Shown here: piece after piece, positions 52,661 through 62,783 of the stretch | Layout: each line of letters begins with the position of its first letter | Position numbering within the stretch: position 1 is the first letter of the stretch | NCBI RefSeq assembly: GCF_008124525.1 | Contig: NZ_VNHJ01000009.1 | Coordinates: forward strand, 62,001-126,000 | From: Oceanicella actignis | Lineage (GTDB): Bacteria; Pseudomonadota; Alphaproteobacteria; Rhodobacterales; Rhodobacteraceae | DNA length: 64,000 bases | Reading direction: 5' to 3' | Position numbers and translations under genes: made by a program | The notes under the pieces: model-generated | Told to the model about the DNA's origin: nothing | Database searches by the model: none | Seen by the model: the letters and a program-made list of their open reading frames with translations, nothing else

Positions 52661-52700
52661 GGTTTCCTGGCGGATCGTCCGGTTTCCTAGCGGATCGTCC
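52661..52700. repeat. 20-base tandem duplication upstream of hisS
   Basis: GGTTTCCTRGCGGATCGTCC at 52661-52680 and 52681-52700, differing at one base. The core GATCGTCC occurs a third time at 52636-52643, directly before the hisS start codon. Confidence 0.9.
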
Positions 52701-52774
52701 GGGCCGGAGCAAGGCGGCGGGCGCGCGGGGCGGTTCGCGCGCGGGCGTGGCGCAGACCGGGCGGCGCGCGGGGC

Positions 52775-52863
52775 GGTTCGCGCGCGCGGGCGGGGGCGCA
52801 GGGGCGACATGCTGGGCGAGCGCGGGCTTTGGTTCGGTTCGCGCGCGCGGGCGGGGGCGCAGG
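52775..52863. repeat. Exact 28-base direct repeat, 61 bases apart
   Basis: The word beginning GGTTCGCGCGCG at 52775-52802 recurs exactly at 52836-52863. A shorter copy of its first 12 bases is at 52732. Confidence 0.85.
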
Positions 52864-53064
52864 CGGGGCGGGTGCGGGCCTGCGCGCGCCTCGAGCGGCC
52901 GGGTGGGGGTCGGCGCGCCTCTTGCAGGGCGAGCGTCGCGCGCCCGCGCGCCGCCTGCGATGCCGTCGAGCGCAGGCACGTCCCGCGCGGCGGATGAGCG
53001 GCGCCGCGAGTCCTGATGCGGGGCGGGCGGGGCGCGAGGGCGCCGCAAGGCGGGGGCGAGGGGG

Positions 53065-53245
53065 CGCAAGGGCCGGCTGTGCAGGGTTCGCAAGGCTGGG
53101 GCGCGCGGGTGCGCAAGCTGGGGCGCGCGGGTGCGCAAGGCAGGACGCACGTGTGCGCGAGGCAAGCCGTGCGTGCGCGCGAGGCAGGCCGTGCGTGTGC
53201 GCGAGGGCTGGGCGCGTGGGTGCGCAAGGGCGGACGGCGCGGATG
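53065..53245. repeat. Array of eight degenerate 22-24-base units
   Basis: The word CGCAAG or CGCGAG recurs at 53065, 53089, 53112, 53134, 53156, 53178, 53200 and 53223, that is every 22-24 bases, each followed by GGC/CTG and a G/C-rich spacer ending GTG or GGG. It is non-coding on both strands. It is not a CRISPR array: there are no unique spacers. Confidence 0.75.
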
Positions 53246-53328
53246 GCAAGAGCGCTGCGCGCGGGGCGCGCGAGGGCGCACCGCGCAGGGGCCGCAAGGG
53301 CAGGGGCGCAGGACGCGGCGGCGGGCGC

Positions 53329-54285
53329 TCAGGCGGCGCGCCAGAACCAGGCCTGGGCGCCGGCGGCGCGGGCGGCGGCGCGGGCCGGCGCCTCGTCCAT
53401 CAGGCACAGGGCGGTGGACAGCGCGTCGGCCAGCGCCGCCGAGGGGGCGCGCACGCTGACCTGCGCCCAGCGCGGCCCCGCGCCCTCGGGGCGGGGGTCG
53501 AGGATGTGCCCCGGCCCGCTGGGCGCGAACAGAAGCCCCGCCGGCGCCGAGGTGGCCAGCGCCGCGTCGCGCAACGCGAAGGGCGCGCGCCGCCCCTCGG
53601 CGCCCGGCGGCGGCGCAAGGCCGATGCGCCAGGGCCCGCCGTCGGGGCGCGCGCCCAGCGCCCGGTGCTCGCCCGCATCGATCAGCGCGCTGCGCAGGCC
53701 GGCGGCGCGCAGCAGCGCCGCGACGCGGTCGGCGGCCAGCCCTTGCGCCAGGCCGTTGAAGGTCAGCGCCATGCCCGGCGCGGCGAAGCGCAGCGCGCGC
53801 CCGTCGTCGATGACGCGGCCAAGCCCGATGCGCGCGCGCGCTTCGGCCAGCTCGGCCGCCGAGGGCCGCCCGCCGCTGCGCGCCATCAGCCGCCAGAGCG
53901 GCTGCACGGTGGGATCGAAGGCGCCGCCGGTCAGCGCATGCACGCGCCGCGCCAGCGCCACCGCCGCGCGCAGCTCGGGCGGGGGCGCGTCCAGACGGCC
54001 CTCGCGGTTGAGGCGCGCCAGCGCGCTGTCGGGCCGGTGCAGCGAGAAGATCGCCTCGATGCGCGCCAGCTCGTCGCGGGCGGCGGCCAGCAGGGGGCCG
54101 GGTTCGGGGTGGTCGAGCAGGATCTGCGCCTCGGCGCCCAGCGCGACGCCGCGCCAGCGCGCAAGCGGCCTCGCGCCGGCGCGGCCCTCGCGCCCGGGGC
54201 CGAGAGCCGCGGCGACGGCCGCCGCGCCGGCCGCGATCAGCACGAAGCGGCGCCCGCGCGCGGGCGGCTCGGCGGCGGGCGGCAT
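53329..54285 (-). CDS. apbE: FAD:protein FMN transferase ApbE family
   Basis: Attaches FMN covalently to threonine of target flavoproteins in the periplasm. 318 residues. An N-terminal [20 protein letters not shown] segment (near residues 10-29) is a hydrophobic export signal with twin arginines. The ApbE core has [22 protein letters not shown] (near residue 72), [12 protein letters not shown] (near 122), LNxLAQG-like [15 protein letters not shown] (near 172) and [13 protein letters not shown] in the usual order. The usual partners (Rnf, Nqr, NosR) are absent nearby. The start at 54285 has GAAGGA; an ATG at 54357 would add 24 basic residues. Confidence 0.9.
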   Translation of the reverse strand: MPPAAEPPARGRRFVLIAAGAAAVAAALGPGREGRAGARPLARWRGVALGAEAQILLDHPEPGPLLAAARDELARIEAIFSLHRPDSALARLNREGRLDAPPPELRAAVALARRVHALTGGAFDPTVQPLWRLMARSGGRPSAAELAEARARIGLGRVIDDGRALRFAAPGMALTFNGLAQGLAADRVAALLRAAGLRSALIDAGEHRALGARPDGGPWRIGLAPPPGAEGRRAPFALRDAALATSAPAGLLFAPSGPGHILDPRPEGAGPRWAQVSVRAPSAALADALSTALCLMDEAPARAAARAAGAQAWFWRAA

Positions 54286-54679
54286 GGCGCGGGCATCCTT
54301 CGCGCCGGGCCGGGCGCGGCGTCGGGGCGGGCGGTGGGGCGTCTGGCGCTCTGGCATGGCGGCGTCCGGGTCCTGGCGCGGGCCGCGGCTGCGGCGGCGG
54401 CTGGGGGCGGCTGGGGGGCGGGCATCGCAACATGGCGCCCCGTTCGGCGGCGCCGCGCAACTGGACTTTGGTCGGGTCCGGCCGGATTTGGGGCCGGAAT
54501 GGGGCGAAAAGCGGGTCGTGCCGCCGCAAAACCGCCGTCTTGGGCGTGTTTTCGTCCGTTTCCGCCCATGTGCGCCCATCGGCGCGCGACGGGAAGCCGC
54601 AGGGCGCGGCAGATGTTAACATTCGCCCATGCGCCCCGGAGAATCGCTTGGGGGCGGAACAACGAGACAGGAGGGTTCG
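54286..54679. other. 394-base divergent intergenic region with palindrome
   Basis: Separates apbE (minus) from the TAXI protein gene (plus). No gene. It holds a perfect palindrome ATGTTAACAT (54613-54622), a GANTC site (GAATC, 54641-54645) and a strong AGGAGG ribosome-binding site for the TAXI gene. G-rich and A/T-containing stretches around 54460-54560 are the likeliest promoter area, but I cannot pick a clear -35/-10 pair. Confidence 0.5.
54613..54622. promoter_or_regulatory. Palindrome ATGTTAACAT upstream of the TAXI transporter gene
   Basis: A perfect 10-base palindrome 58 bases before the TAXI start, in an otherwise GC-rich setting. Possible operator; regulator unknown. Confidence 0.4.
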
Positions 54680-55663
54680 ATGAAGACCACGATCACGAGA
54701 TTCGCCCGCGGCGTCGCCGCGGCCGCCGGGCTGGCGGCGGGCTTCGCCGCCGGCGGCGCGCTGGCGCAGGAGAAGTTCATCACCATCGGCACCGGCGGTC
54801 AGACGGGCGTCTACTATGTGGTCGGCCAGTCGATCTGCAAGCTGGTCAACCGCGGCGCCGCCGAGCACGGCATCAAGTGCACCGCGCCGTCCACCGGCGG
54901 CTCGATCGCCAACATCAACGCCATCCGCGCCGGCGACATGGACATGGGCGTGGCCCAGTCCGACTGGCAATATCACGCCTATCACGGCACCTCGAAGTTC
55001 GAGGGCCAGCCCTTCCCCGAGCTGCGCGCCGTCTTCTCGGTGCATCCCGAGCCCTTCACCGTGGTCGCGCGCGCCGACAGCGGCATCCGCACCTTCGACG
55101 ATCTGAAGGGCAAGCGCGTGAACATCGGCAACCCCGGTTCGGGTCAGCGCGGCACCATGGAGGTGCTGATGGCCGCCAAGGGCTGGACGATGGACGACTT
55201 CGCCCTGGCCTCCGAGCTGAAGGCCGCCGAGCAGAGCCAGGCTCTGTGCGACAACAAGGTGGACGCCATCATCTACACCGTCGGCCACCCGAACGGCTCG
55301 ATTCAGGAGGCGACCACCTCGTGCGCCGCGGTCATCGTGCCCGTCGAGGGCCCCGAGATCGACAAGCTGGTGGCCGAGAACCCCTACTACTCGAGCGCCG
55401 TCATCCCGGGCGGCATGTATGCCGGCAACGACAAGGACGTGAAGACCTTCGGCGTGCGCGCCACCTTCGTGTCGTCCTCGAAGGTCGATCCGGACGTGGT
55501 CCATGCGGTGGTCAAGGCGGTGTTCGACAACTTCGACCGCTTCAAGCGCCTGCATCCCGCCTTCGCCCATCTGAAGGAGGAGGAGATGATCTCGGCCGGC
55601 CTGTCGGCGCCGCTGCATGAAGGCGCCGTGCGCTATTACAAGGAGCGCGGCTGGCTGAAGTGA
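54680..55663 (+). CDS. TAXI-family TRAP transporter substrate-binding protein
   Basis: Periplasmic ligand-binding protein of a TRAP transporter. 327 residues with a Sec signal peptide (about 1-29, cleaved near GGALAQ). The TAXI signature [25 protein letters not shown] begins near residue 32. [26 protein letters not shown] and [20 protein letters not shown] follow, and [23 protein letters not shown] is in the second lobe. TAXI ligands are mostly organic acids or glutamate, but the ligand here is not predictable. The start has AGGAGG at 6 bases. The permease gene follows. Confidence 0.95.
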   Translation: MKTTITRFARGVAAAAGLAAGFAAGGALAQEKFITIGTGGQTGVYYVVGQSICKLVNRGAAEHGIKCTAPSTGGSIANINAIRAGDMDMGVAQSDWQYHAYHGTSKFEGQPFPELRAVFSVHPEPFTVVARADSGIRTFDDLKGKRVNIGNPGSGQRGTMEVLMAAKGWTMDDFALASELKAAEQSQALCDNKVDAIIYTVGHPNGSIQEATTSCAAVIVPVEGPEIDKLVAENPYYSSAVIPGGMYAGNDKDVKTFGVRATFVSSSKVDPDVVHAVVKAVFDNFDRFKRLHPAFAHLKEEEMISAGLSAPLHEGAVRYYKERGWLK

Positions 55664-55973
55664 CGCCGGCGCGCCGGGGCGTGGGCCGCGCGCCCGCGCC
55701 CCGGCCCTGGCGCGCGGCCCCCGAACGGGGCGGCGCGCCTTGCCGCGGGGCCTTCGGCGCCGCGGAACGATCGCCGATCGGGCGCGGGGCCGCCTCGCCG
55801 CCCTGGGGCGTCCCGCCCCCTGCGTCCGGCCCCCCTGCGCCCGGGCGCCTCGCAGCCAAAGCCGGCGCGCCCCGCCGCGCGCGCCGGACGCGGCCCGCCG
55901 CGGGCCTGCTTCGTCCCGTCGCGGCCGGCCTCTTCCGCCGCGCATCGCGCCACACCTTGCCAGGAGACCGCCC
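55664..55973 (+). other. 310-base gap between TRAP binding protein and permease
   Basis: No gene seen. It begins with a strong hairpin (55676-55702) and ends with the CAGGAG ribosome-binding site of the permease. The remainder is GC-rich with no clear promoter. Confidence 0.55.
55676..55702 (+). terminator. Hairpin after the TAXI gene (partial terminator or 3' stabiliser)
   Basis: 11-pair stem with one G-U pair, arms 55676-55686 and 55692-55702, loop CGCGC, starting 13 bases after the stop. No T-tract follows. Such a structure between binding protein and permease usually keeps the binding-protein message more abundant. Confidence 0.55.
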
Positions 55974-58709
55974 ATGACCAGAACGACGGCAAGTCCCGAG
56001 GGCCGCCCCGCGGCCGACGTCGAAGACCTGGTGGCCGCCGCCGACACCGGCGCGCGCGCGCCCGAAGGGGGCGTGGGGCGGCTGCTGATGCTGACGGCGC
56101 TGGCCTGGTCGCTGTTCCAGCTGTGGTTCGCCTCGCCGCTGCCCTTCATGCTGGGCTTCGGCGTCTTCAACGACACCGAGGCGCGCTCGATCCACCTGGC
56201 CTTCGCCATGTTCCTGGCCTTCACCGCCTTTCCGGCGGGCGAGGGGCCGGCGCGCAACGTGCTGGGCATCGTCGTGCCTCTGGCGCTGACGGGGCTGTTC
56301 ATGATGGGCGCCAAGGACGAGGTTCCCGTCTGGTGGATCCCGCTGGTCGGCCTGGGCGTGGCGGGCGCGGCGGCGCTGGGTTCGCGGCGCGAGCGCATCG
56401 CGCCGTGGGAATGGGCGCCGGCGCTGCTGGGCGCGGCGGCGGGGGCGTATCTGTTCGTCTTCTACAGCCAGATCTCCGAGCGCGTGGGCGCCGCCAACAT
56501 GCAGGACATCGTCGTTGGCGTCGCGGGGCTGCTCCTGCTGCTCGAAGCTGCCCGGCGCGCGCTGGGTCCGGCGCTGATGGTCGTGGCGACGCTGTTCCTG
56601 GCCTACGCCTTTCTCGGGCCGCACATGCCCGAGATCATCGCGCACAAGGGCAACTCGCTGGGCGAGGTGATCAATCACCAGTGGATCACCACCGAGGGCG
56701 TGTTCGGCATCGCGCTGGGGGTCTCGACCAGCTTCGTCTTCCTGTTCGTGCTGTTCGGGGCGCTGCTCGACAAGGCGGGCGCGGGCAACTACTTCATCCA
56801 GGTCGCCTTCTCGCTGATGGGGCACCTGCGCGGCGGGCCGGCCAAGGCGGCGGTGGTCAGCTCGGCCATGACGGGGCTGATCTCGGGCTCGTCCATCGCC
56901 AATGTGGTGACCACGGGCACCTTCACCATTCCGCTGATGAAGAAGGTCGGCTTCTCGGCCGAGAAGGCCGGCGCGGTCGAGGTGGCCAGCTCGGTCAACG
57001 GGCAGATCATGCCGCCGGTCATGGGCGCGGCCGCCTTCCTGATGGTCGAGTATGTGGGCATTCCGTATTTCGACGTCGTCAAGCACGCCTTCGTGCCGGC
57101 GGTGATCAGCTACATCGCGCTGGTCTACATCGTGCATCTCGAGGCCATGAAGGCGGGGATGAAGGGCCTGCCGCGCGGCTACGAGCCCGGGCCGATCATG
57201 CGCCGCCTGGTCGGCTTCGCCTTCGGCGCCGCGCTGCTGAGCGGCCTGTCGCTGGCGGTCTATTACGGCATGGGCTGGATCCGCGCCGCCTTCCCCGACA
57301 CGGCGGGCTACATCGTGTTCGCGCTGCTGACGGCGGCCTATCTGGCGCTGCTGCGCGTCTCGGCGCGCGAGGCGCCGCTGCAGCTGGACGACCCCGACGC
57401 CCCCATCGCGGCGCTGCCGCGGCCCGGGCCGACGGTGCGGTCGGGGCTGCACTTCCTGCTGCCGGTGATCGTGCTGGTGTGGGCGCTGATGGTCGACCGC
57501 CTGTCGCCCGGCCTGTCGGCCTTCTGGGCGACGGCCTACATGATCTTCATCCTGCTGACGCAGCGCCCGCTGACCGCGCTGTTCCGCGGCGAGCCGCTGG
57601 ACGGGCAGCTGGCGCGCGGCGCGGCCGACCTTCTGGACGGGCTGGTCGCGGGCGCGCGCAACATGATCGGCATCGGCATCGCCACGGCGGCGGCCGGCAT
57701 CATCGTCGGGGCGGTCAGCCAGACGGGCGTCGGCTCGGCGCTGGCGGACGTGGTCGAGGTGCTGTCGGGCGGCAACCTGATGGCGATCCTGTTCCTGACG
57801 GCGATCCTGTCGCTGATCCTGGGCATGGGGCTGCCGACCACGGCCAACTACATCGTGGTGCAGGCGCTGCTGGCGCCGGTGATCGTCACGCTGGGGCAGC
57901 AGAACGGGCTGATCGTGCCGCTGATCGCGGTGCATCTGTTCGTGTTCTACTTCGGCATCATGGCCGATGTGACGCCGCCCGTCGGCCTGGCCAGCTTCGC
58001 CGCCGCGGCGGTGTCGGGGGGCGACCCGATCAAGACCGGCCTCATCGCCTTCTTCTACAGCCTGCGCACGGCGGCGCTGCCCTTCCTGTTCATCTTCAAC
58101 ACCGACCTTCTGCTGATCGACGTCGGGCCCTTGCACGGCGCCTTCGTGTTCGTCACGGCGACGCTGGCCATGCTGCTGTTCGCGGCGGCGACGCAGGGCT
58201 GGTTCCTGACGCGCAACCGCATTCACGAGGCGGCGGCGCTGCTGCTGGTGGCGTTCACGCTGTTCCGTCCGGGCTACTGGATGGACCAGCTCTACCCCCC
58301 CTTCGAAGAGACGCCGCCCGCCGCGCTGGTCGAGGCCGCCGCCGCCACCCCCGAGGGCGAGAGCCTGCGCATCCGCGTGCGCGGGGTGGACGAGGTGGGC
58401 GATCCGATCGAGTTCGTCGCCCTTGTGCCCATGCGCGGCCCGGCCGACGGCGCCGCCCGGCTCGAGGCGGCGGGCCTTGCGGTGGTCGAGCGCGACGGGC
58501 GCGTCGTCATCGACGACGTGGCCTTCGACTCGGCGGCGCAGAAGGCGGGGCTGGACTGGGATCAGGAGGTGCTCAAGGTGCTGCGCCCGCTGCCGCAGCC
58601 CTCGAAATACCTGATGTACATTCCCGCCCTGGCGCTGCTGGCGGGCGTGGCGGCCATGCAGCGGGCGCGCGCGCGGCGCGCTTCGCCGGCGGCGCCGGCC
58701 GCGGCCTGA
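55974..58709 (+). CDS. Fused TRAP transporter permease (4TM/12TM) with C-terminal DUF3394 domain
   Basis: Inner-membrane part of the TAXI-TRAP uptake system, driven by an ion gradient. 911 residues with small (DctQ-like) and large (DctM-like) subunits fused. Landmarks of the large subunit are [24 protein letters not shown] (near residue 302), [20 protein letters not shown] (near 338), [21 protein letters not shown] (near 617) and [29 protein letters not shown] (near 660). The C-terminal 150 residues include the DUF3394 region, with a PDZ-like stretch [26 protein letters not shown], and end in one more TM helix. The start has CAGGAG. Confidence 0.94.
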   Translation: MTRTTASPEGRPAADVEDLVAAADTGARAPEGGVGRLLMLTALAWSLFQLWFASPLPFMLGFGVFNDTEARSIHLAFAMFLAFTAFPAGEGPARNVLGIVVPLALTGLFMMGAKDEVPVWWIPLVGLGVAGAAALGSRRERIAPWEWAPALLGAAAGAYLFVFYSQISERVGAANMQDIVVGVAGLLLLLEAARRALGPALMVVATLFLAYAFLGPHMPEIIAHKGNSLGEVINHQWITTEGVFGIALGVSTSFVFLFVLFGALLDKAGAGNYFIQVAFSLMGHLRGGPAKAAVVSSAMTGLISGSSIANVVTTGTFTIPLMKKVGFSAEKAGAVEVASSVNGQIMPPVMGAAAFLMVEYVGIPYFDVVKHAFVPAVISYIALVYIVHLEAMKAGMKGLPRGYEPGPIMRRLVGFAFGAALLSGLSLAVYYGMGWIRAAFPDTAGYIVFALLTAAYLALLRVSAREAPLQLDDPDAPIAALPRPGPTVRSGLHFLLPVIVLVWALMVDRLSPGLSAFWATAYMIFILLTQRPLTALFRGEPLDGQLARGAADLLDGLVAGARNMIGIGIATAAAGIIVGAVSQTGVGSALADVVEVLSGGNLMAILFLTAILSLILGMGLPTTANYIVVQALLAPVIVTLGQQNGLIVPLIAVHLFVFYFGIMADVTPPVGLASFAAAAVSGGDPIKTGLIAFFYSLRTAALPFLFIFNTDLLLIDVGPLHGAFVFVTATLAMLLFAAATQGWFLTRNRIHEAAALLLVAFTLFRPGYWMDQLYPPFEETPPAALVEAAAATPEGESLRIRVRGVDEVGDPIEFVALVPMRGPADGAARLEAAGLAVVERDGRVVIDDVAFDSAAQKAGLDWDQEVLKVLRPLPQPSKYLMYIPALALLAGVAAMQRARARRASPAAPAAA

Positions 58710-58711
58710 CC

Positions 58712-59368
58712 GTGGCCGTGCGGGCCGGGGAGCGGGGCGCGCCGGGCCCCGACTTCTCGCTCGAGCGGGCGGCGGCCGCGCGGCTGGGCGCCGGCGCCCG
58801 CCTCGTCTGCGGCGTGGACGAGGCCGGCCGCGGCCCCTGGGCCGGGCCGGTGGTGGCGGCGGCGGCGGCCTTTCCCGACCCCGCCGCGGCCCCCGAGGGG
58901 CTGAACGATTCCAAGAAGCTGACCCCCGCGCGCCGCGCCGCGCTGCTGGCGGCGCTGCGCGAGCGGGCGCTGATCGGGGTGGGCGTCGCGTCGGTCGAGG
59001 AGATCGACCGGCTGAACATCCTGCGCGCCACCTGGCTGGCGATGCGCCGCGCGGTGGCCGCGCTGCCGCGCGCGCCCGACTTCGCCCTGATCGACGGCAA
59101 GCATGTCCCCGACGGCCTGCCCTGTCCGTCCGAGGCCGTGGTGAAGGGCGATGCGCGCTCGATCTCGATCGCCGCCGCCTCGATCGTGGCCAAGGAAACG
59201 CGCGACGAGATCATGCGCGCGCTGGCCCGCGCCCATCCCGGCTACGGCTGGGAGCGCAACATGGGATATGGAGTCCCCGCCCATCGCGAGGCCCTCAAGC
59301 GCTTGGGGGTGACGCAACATCATCGGCGCTCCTTTGCCCCCATACACAAGATATTGCTTCAAGATTGA
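58712..59368 (+). CDS. rnhB: Ribonuclease HII
   Basis: Cleaves RNA in RNA-DNA hybrids and at single ribonucleotides. 218 residues from a GTG start two bases after the permease stop; a second GTG at 58718 is also possible. CGVDEAGRGPWAGPVVAAA carries the catalytic Asp36-Glu37 pair. The remaining acidic residues are in FALIDGKHVP (near residue 127) and AKETRDEIM. GYGWERNMGYGVPAHREALKRLG is a typical C-terminus. The gene precedes ccrM, as in related genomes. Confidence 0.95.
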   Translation: MAVRAGERGAPGPDFSLERAAAARLGAGARLVCGVDEAGRGPWAGPVVAAAAAFPDPAAAPEGLNDSKKLTPARRAALLAALRERALIGVGVASVEEIDRLNILRATWLAMRRAVAALPRAPDFALIDGKHVPDGLPCPSEAVVKGDARSISIAAASIVAKETRDEIMRALARAHPGYGWERNMGYGVPAHREALKRLGVTQHHRRSFAPIHKILLQD

Positions 59369-59381
59369 TTTCTAAATCCCT

Positions 59382-60604
<1,223 letters not shown>

Positions 60605-60628
60605 CCTTTCCGCCCGCCGGCGCGGCGG

Positions 60629-60652
60629 CGCCCGGAGCGCAGGCTCCGGGCG
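60629..60652. terminator. Bidirectional hairpin between ccrM and mutY
   Basis: Perfect 10-pair stem CGCCCGGAGC / GCTCCGGGCG with loop GCAG, in the 82-base gap between convergent genes. Flanking T-tracts are minimal. Confidence 0.6.
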
Positions 60653-60686
60653 TCTGCGCGTGCGCCGTGGTTGCGCGCCGGGGCCG

Positions 60687-61805
60687 TCAGCGCCCCGGGC
60701 CGGCGGCCTCGAGCTCGGGCAAGGCCAGCTCCACCGCCTTGCGGAACACGGTCGGCAGCTCGGCGGCGCGGGCACGCGCGTCGGGCGCGAAGAAGGCGCC
60801 GCCCTCGGGCGCCGCCTCGGGGCCGAGCCGCGCGGCGCGGATCTCGAGCGTCAGGGCGAAGTGGGTGAAGACGTGCCGCGCCTCGGCCGTCAGGCGGCGC
60901 CAATCGCCGGGGCAGGGCGGGGCCGGGTCGTCGAGCGGCTCGGCCGCCTCGCGCCACGCGCCGCCGGGCAGGCCGGTCATGCCGCCCAGCAGCCCCTCGG
61001 GCGGGCGCGTCTCGAGCAGCAGCGCGCCGTCTTCGCGCAAGCCCACGAAGACCACGCCGCGACGATGCGGGCGGGCGCGTCTGGGCGCCTTGCGCGGCAG
61101 CTCGGCGGCCAGGCCCAGGCGCCGGGCGGCGCAAGCCTCGCGCCAGGGGCAGGCGGGGCAGTCGGGCTTGCGCGGCGTGCAGACCGTGGCGCCCAGGTCC
61201 ATCACCGCCTGCGCATAATCGCCCGGCCGCCGCGCGGGCGTCAGCCCGGCGGCCAGCGCGCGCAGGCGGGGCTTGACGGCGGGCAGCGGATCGGTCGCCG
61301 CGAACAGGCGCGCCATCACGCGCTCGACATTGCCGTCCACCACCGTCGCGGGGATGTCGAAGGCGATGGCCGCGATGGCCGCCGCCGTGTAGGGGCCGAT
61401 ACCGGGCAGCGCGCGCAGCGCGGCCTCGTCGGCGGGAAAGCGCCCGCCCGCCGCCGCCACGATGCGCGCGCAGCGCAGCATGTTGCGCGCGCGCGCGTAG
61501 TAGCCCAGCCCCGCCCAGGCGGCCATGACCTGATCCTCGGGCGCGGCGGCCAGCTCGGCCACCGTGGGCCAGCGGCGGATGAAGGTCTGGAAATACGGAA
61601 TGACCGCCGCCACGGTGGTTTGCTGCAACATGATCTCGGACAGCCAGACGGCGTAGGGATCGGGCCGTGCCGCCGCGCCCGGCGGCGTGCGCCAGGGCAG
61701 GCGCCGCGCGGCGCGGTCATACCAGGCCAGCAGCGCCGCCGGGTCGGGGCGCGGCGCGTCGGGGCAGGGCGCTTCGGGGCGCGGCTCCTGGGGCGCCTCG
61801 GCCAT
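60687..61805 (-). CDS. mutY: A/G-specific adenine glycosylase MutY
   Basis: Removes adenine mispaired with 8-oxoguanine. 372 residues. The HhH domain has SEIMLQQTTVAAV (catalytic Glu region) and LPGIGPYTAAAIAAIAFDIPATVVDGNVERVMAR, with the catalytic Asp in VVDGNV. The iron-sulfur loop is a proper C-x6-C-x2-C-x5-C (CTPRKPDCPACPWREAC). A C-terminal Nudix-like domain (about 240-365) reads the 8-oxoG. The ATG at 61805 was chosen; in-frame ATGs further upstream (61862, 61877) would overlap the divergent DUF721 gene's start region. Confidence 0.96.
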   Translation of the reverse strand: MAEAPQEPRPEAPCPDAPRPDPAALLAWYDRAARRLPWRTPPGAAARPDPYAVWLSEIMLQQTTVAAVIPYFQTFIRRWPTVAELAAAPEDQVMAAWAGLGYYARARNMLRCARIVAAAGGRFPADEAALRALPGIGPYTAAAIAAIAFDIPATVVDGNVERVMARLFAATDPLPAVKPRLRALAAGLTPARRPGDYAQAVMDLGATVCTPRKPDCPACPWREACAARRLGLAAELPRKAPRRARPHRRGVVFVGLREDGALLLETRPPEGLLGGMTGLPGGAWREAAEPLDDPAPPCPGDWRRLTAEARHVFTHFALTLEIRAARLGPEAAPEGGAFFAPDARARAAELPTVFRKAVELALPELEAAGPGR

Positions 61806-61863
61806 GGGCCCTTCCGACTCGGGGGCGGGGCGCGTATCGTGCGCGCTGGAACGGAGCGAGGTC

Positions 61864-62643
61864 ATGACCAGCCACATTGACCATCACGACGCCGCGGGCA
61901 AGCCCCCCAGGGCCCCGCGCAAGCCGCGCGCGGCCGCCTCGGCGCCCCAGGAGCCGCCCCCGCGCAAGGCGGTGGGGTTCCTGCATGCGGCCGCCATGAT
62001 GCGCAAGCCCGTCGCCGGCGCCTTCGGCAAGCGCGGCTTCGCCGAGCCCGCCGTTCTGGCGCACTGGCCCGAGATCGTGGGCGAGTCGCTGGCCGCGCAT
62101 TGCCGCCCGGTGAAGATCTCGTATGCCGCCGGCGGCATGGGCGCGACCCTGATCGTGCTGGTCCCCGGCGCGCGCGCCCCCGAGGTCGAGATGCAGGCCC
62201 CCCGCATCATCGAGCGCATCAACGCCATGTATGGCTACCGCGCCGTCTCGCGCGTCAAGGTCACGCAGGTGGCGCCCGACGCGCCCGCCGGCATGGCCGA
62301 AGAGCCCGCCGCCTTCGCGCGCGCCCGCCGCCTCATGGCCGCGCGCCGGCTGCCGCCCGAGAAGGCGCGCGATCTGGCCCGAACCGTGGCGCCGGTGCAG
62401 GACGAACGTCTGCGCGCCGCGCTCGAGCTTCTGGGCCGCAACGTCAGCGCCCGCGCGCTGGGCCTCGGCGCCAAGCCCGCTTCGCCCGCCGCCGCGCCGC
62501 GCCCCGGGGCCGAGGGCCAGCGGCCCGCCGCGGCGCCCTCGCCCGGCGCGCCTGGCCCGAAGCCTGGCCCGAAGCCGGATCTGCGGTCGGGGCCGAAGCC
62601 GGCTCGCGCCGGGCGCGGCTCCGAAGGCGAGGGGGGGTTCTAG
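61864..62643 (+). CDS. DUF721 (DciA-like) domain protein
   Basis: A 259-residue cytosolic protein with a DUF721 domain (about residues 40-150: GFLHAAAMMRKPVAGAFGKRGFAEPAVLAHWPEIVGESLAAHC). The domain is shared with DciA, the common bacterial helicase loader, and this gene may load DnaB, though many DUF721 proteins are untested. The C-terminal half is less ordered and ends in a Pro/Gly/Lys/Arg-rich tail with GPKPGPKP repeats. It sits between mutY (divergent) and the DsbA-like gene, a conserved order in Rhodobacterales. Confidence 0.85.
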   Translation: MTSHIDHHDAAGKPPRAPRKPRAAASAPQEPPPRKAVGFLHAAAMMRKPVAGAFGKRGFAEPAVLAHWPEIVGESLAAHCRPVKISYAAGGMGATLIVLVPGARAPEVEMQAPRIIERINAMYGYRAVSRVKVTQVAPDAPAGMAEEPAAFARARRLMAARRLPPEKARDLARTVAPVQDERLRAALELLGRNVSARALGLGAKPASPAAAPRPGAEGQRPAAAPSPGAPGPKPGPKPDLRSGPKPARAGRGSEGEGGF

Positions 62644-62783
62644 GGCGGCGCCGCCCGGCCCGGCCTTCGGCCCCGGCGCGCTCAAGCATCCGTGAGCGGC
62701 ATTGCGAATCCGGCCCCGGACGGGCATCTGGAAACGGGCGGCCCATGACGCCGCCGCTTGGCATATCGCAGGAAGGAACGTCC

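Larger units (their letters stand above)
52631..53328. other. 698-base intergenic region with three kinds of repeat and no gene
   Basis: No supported gene. The promoter of hisS must be here, reading left. It contains a 20-base tandem duplication near hisS (52661-52700), a 28-base word present twice (52775-52802 and 52836-52863) and an eight-unit array of about 22 bases (53065-53245). It is the most repetitive non-coding stretch in the window. Long open frames across it encode Arg/Ala/Pro low-complexity sequence and are rejected. Confidence 0.7.

Noticed and set aside
53065-53245. Periodic repeats that might be a CRISPR array.
   Set aside because: Units are contiguous and degenerate with no unique spacers, and no cas genes are near.
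51125-56398. A 1757-codon minus-strand frame running from the end of hisS through the gap, across apbE in another frame and into the TRAP genes.
   Set aside because: Only the hisS part is real. The upstream part is stop-free because of base composition.
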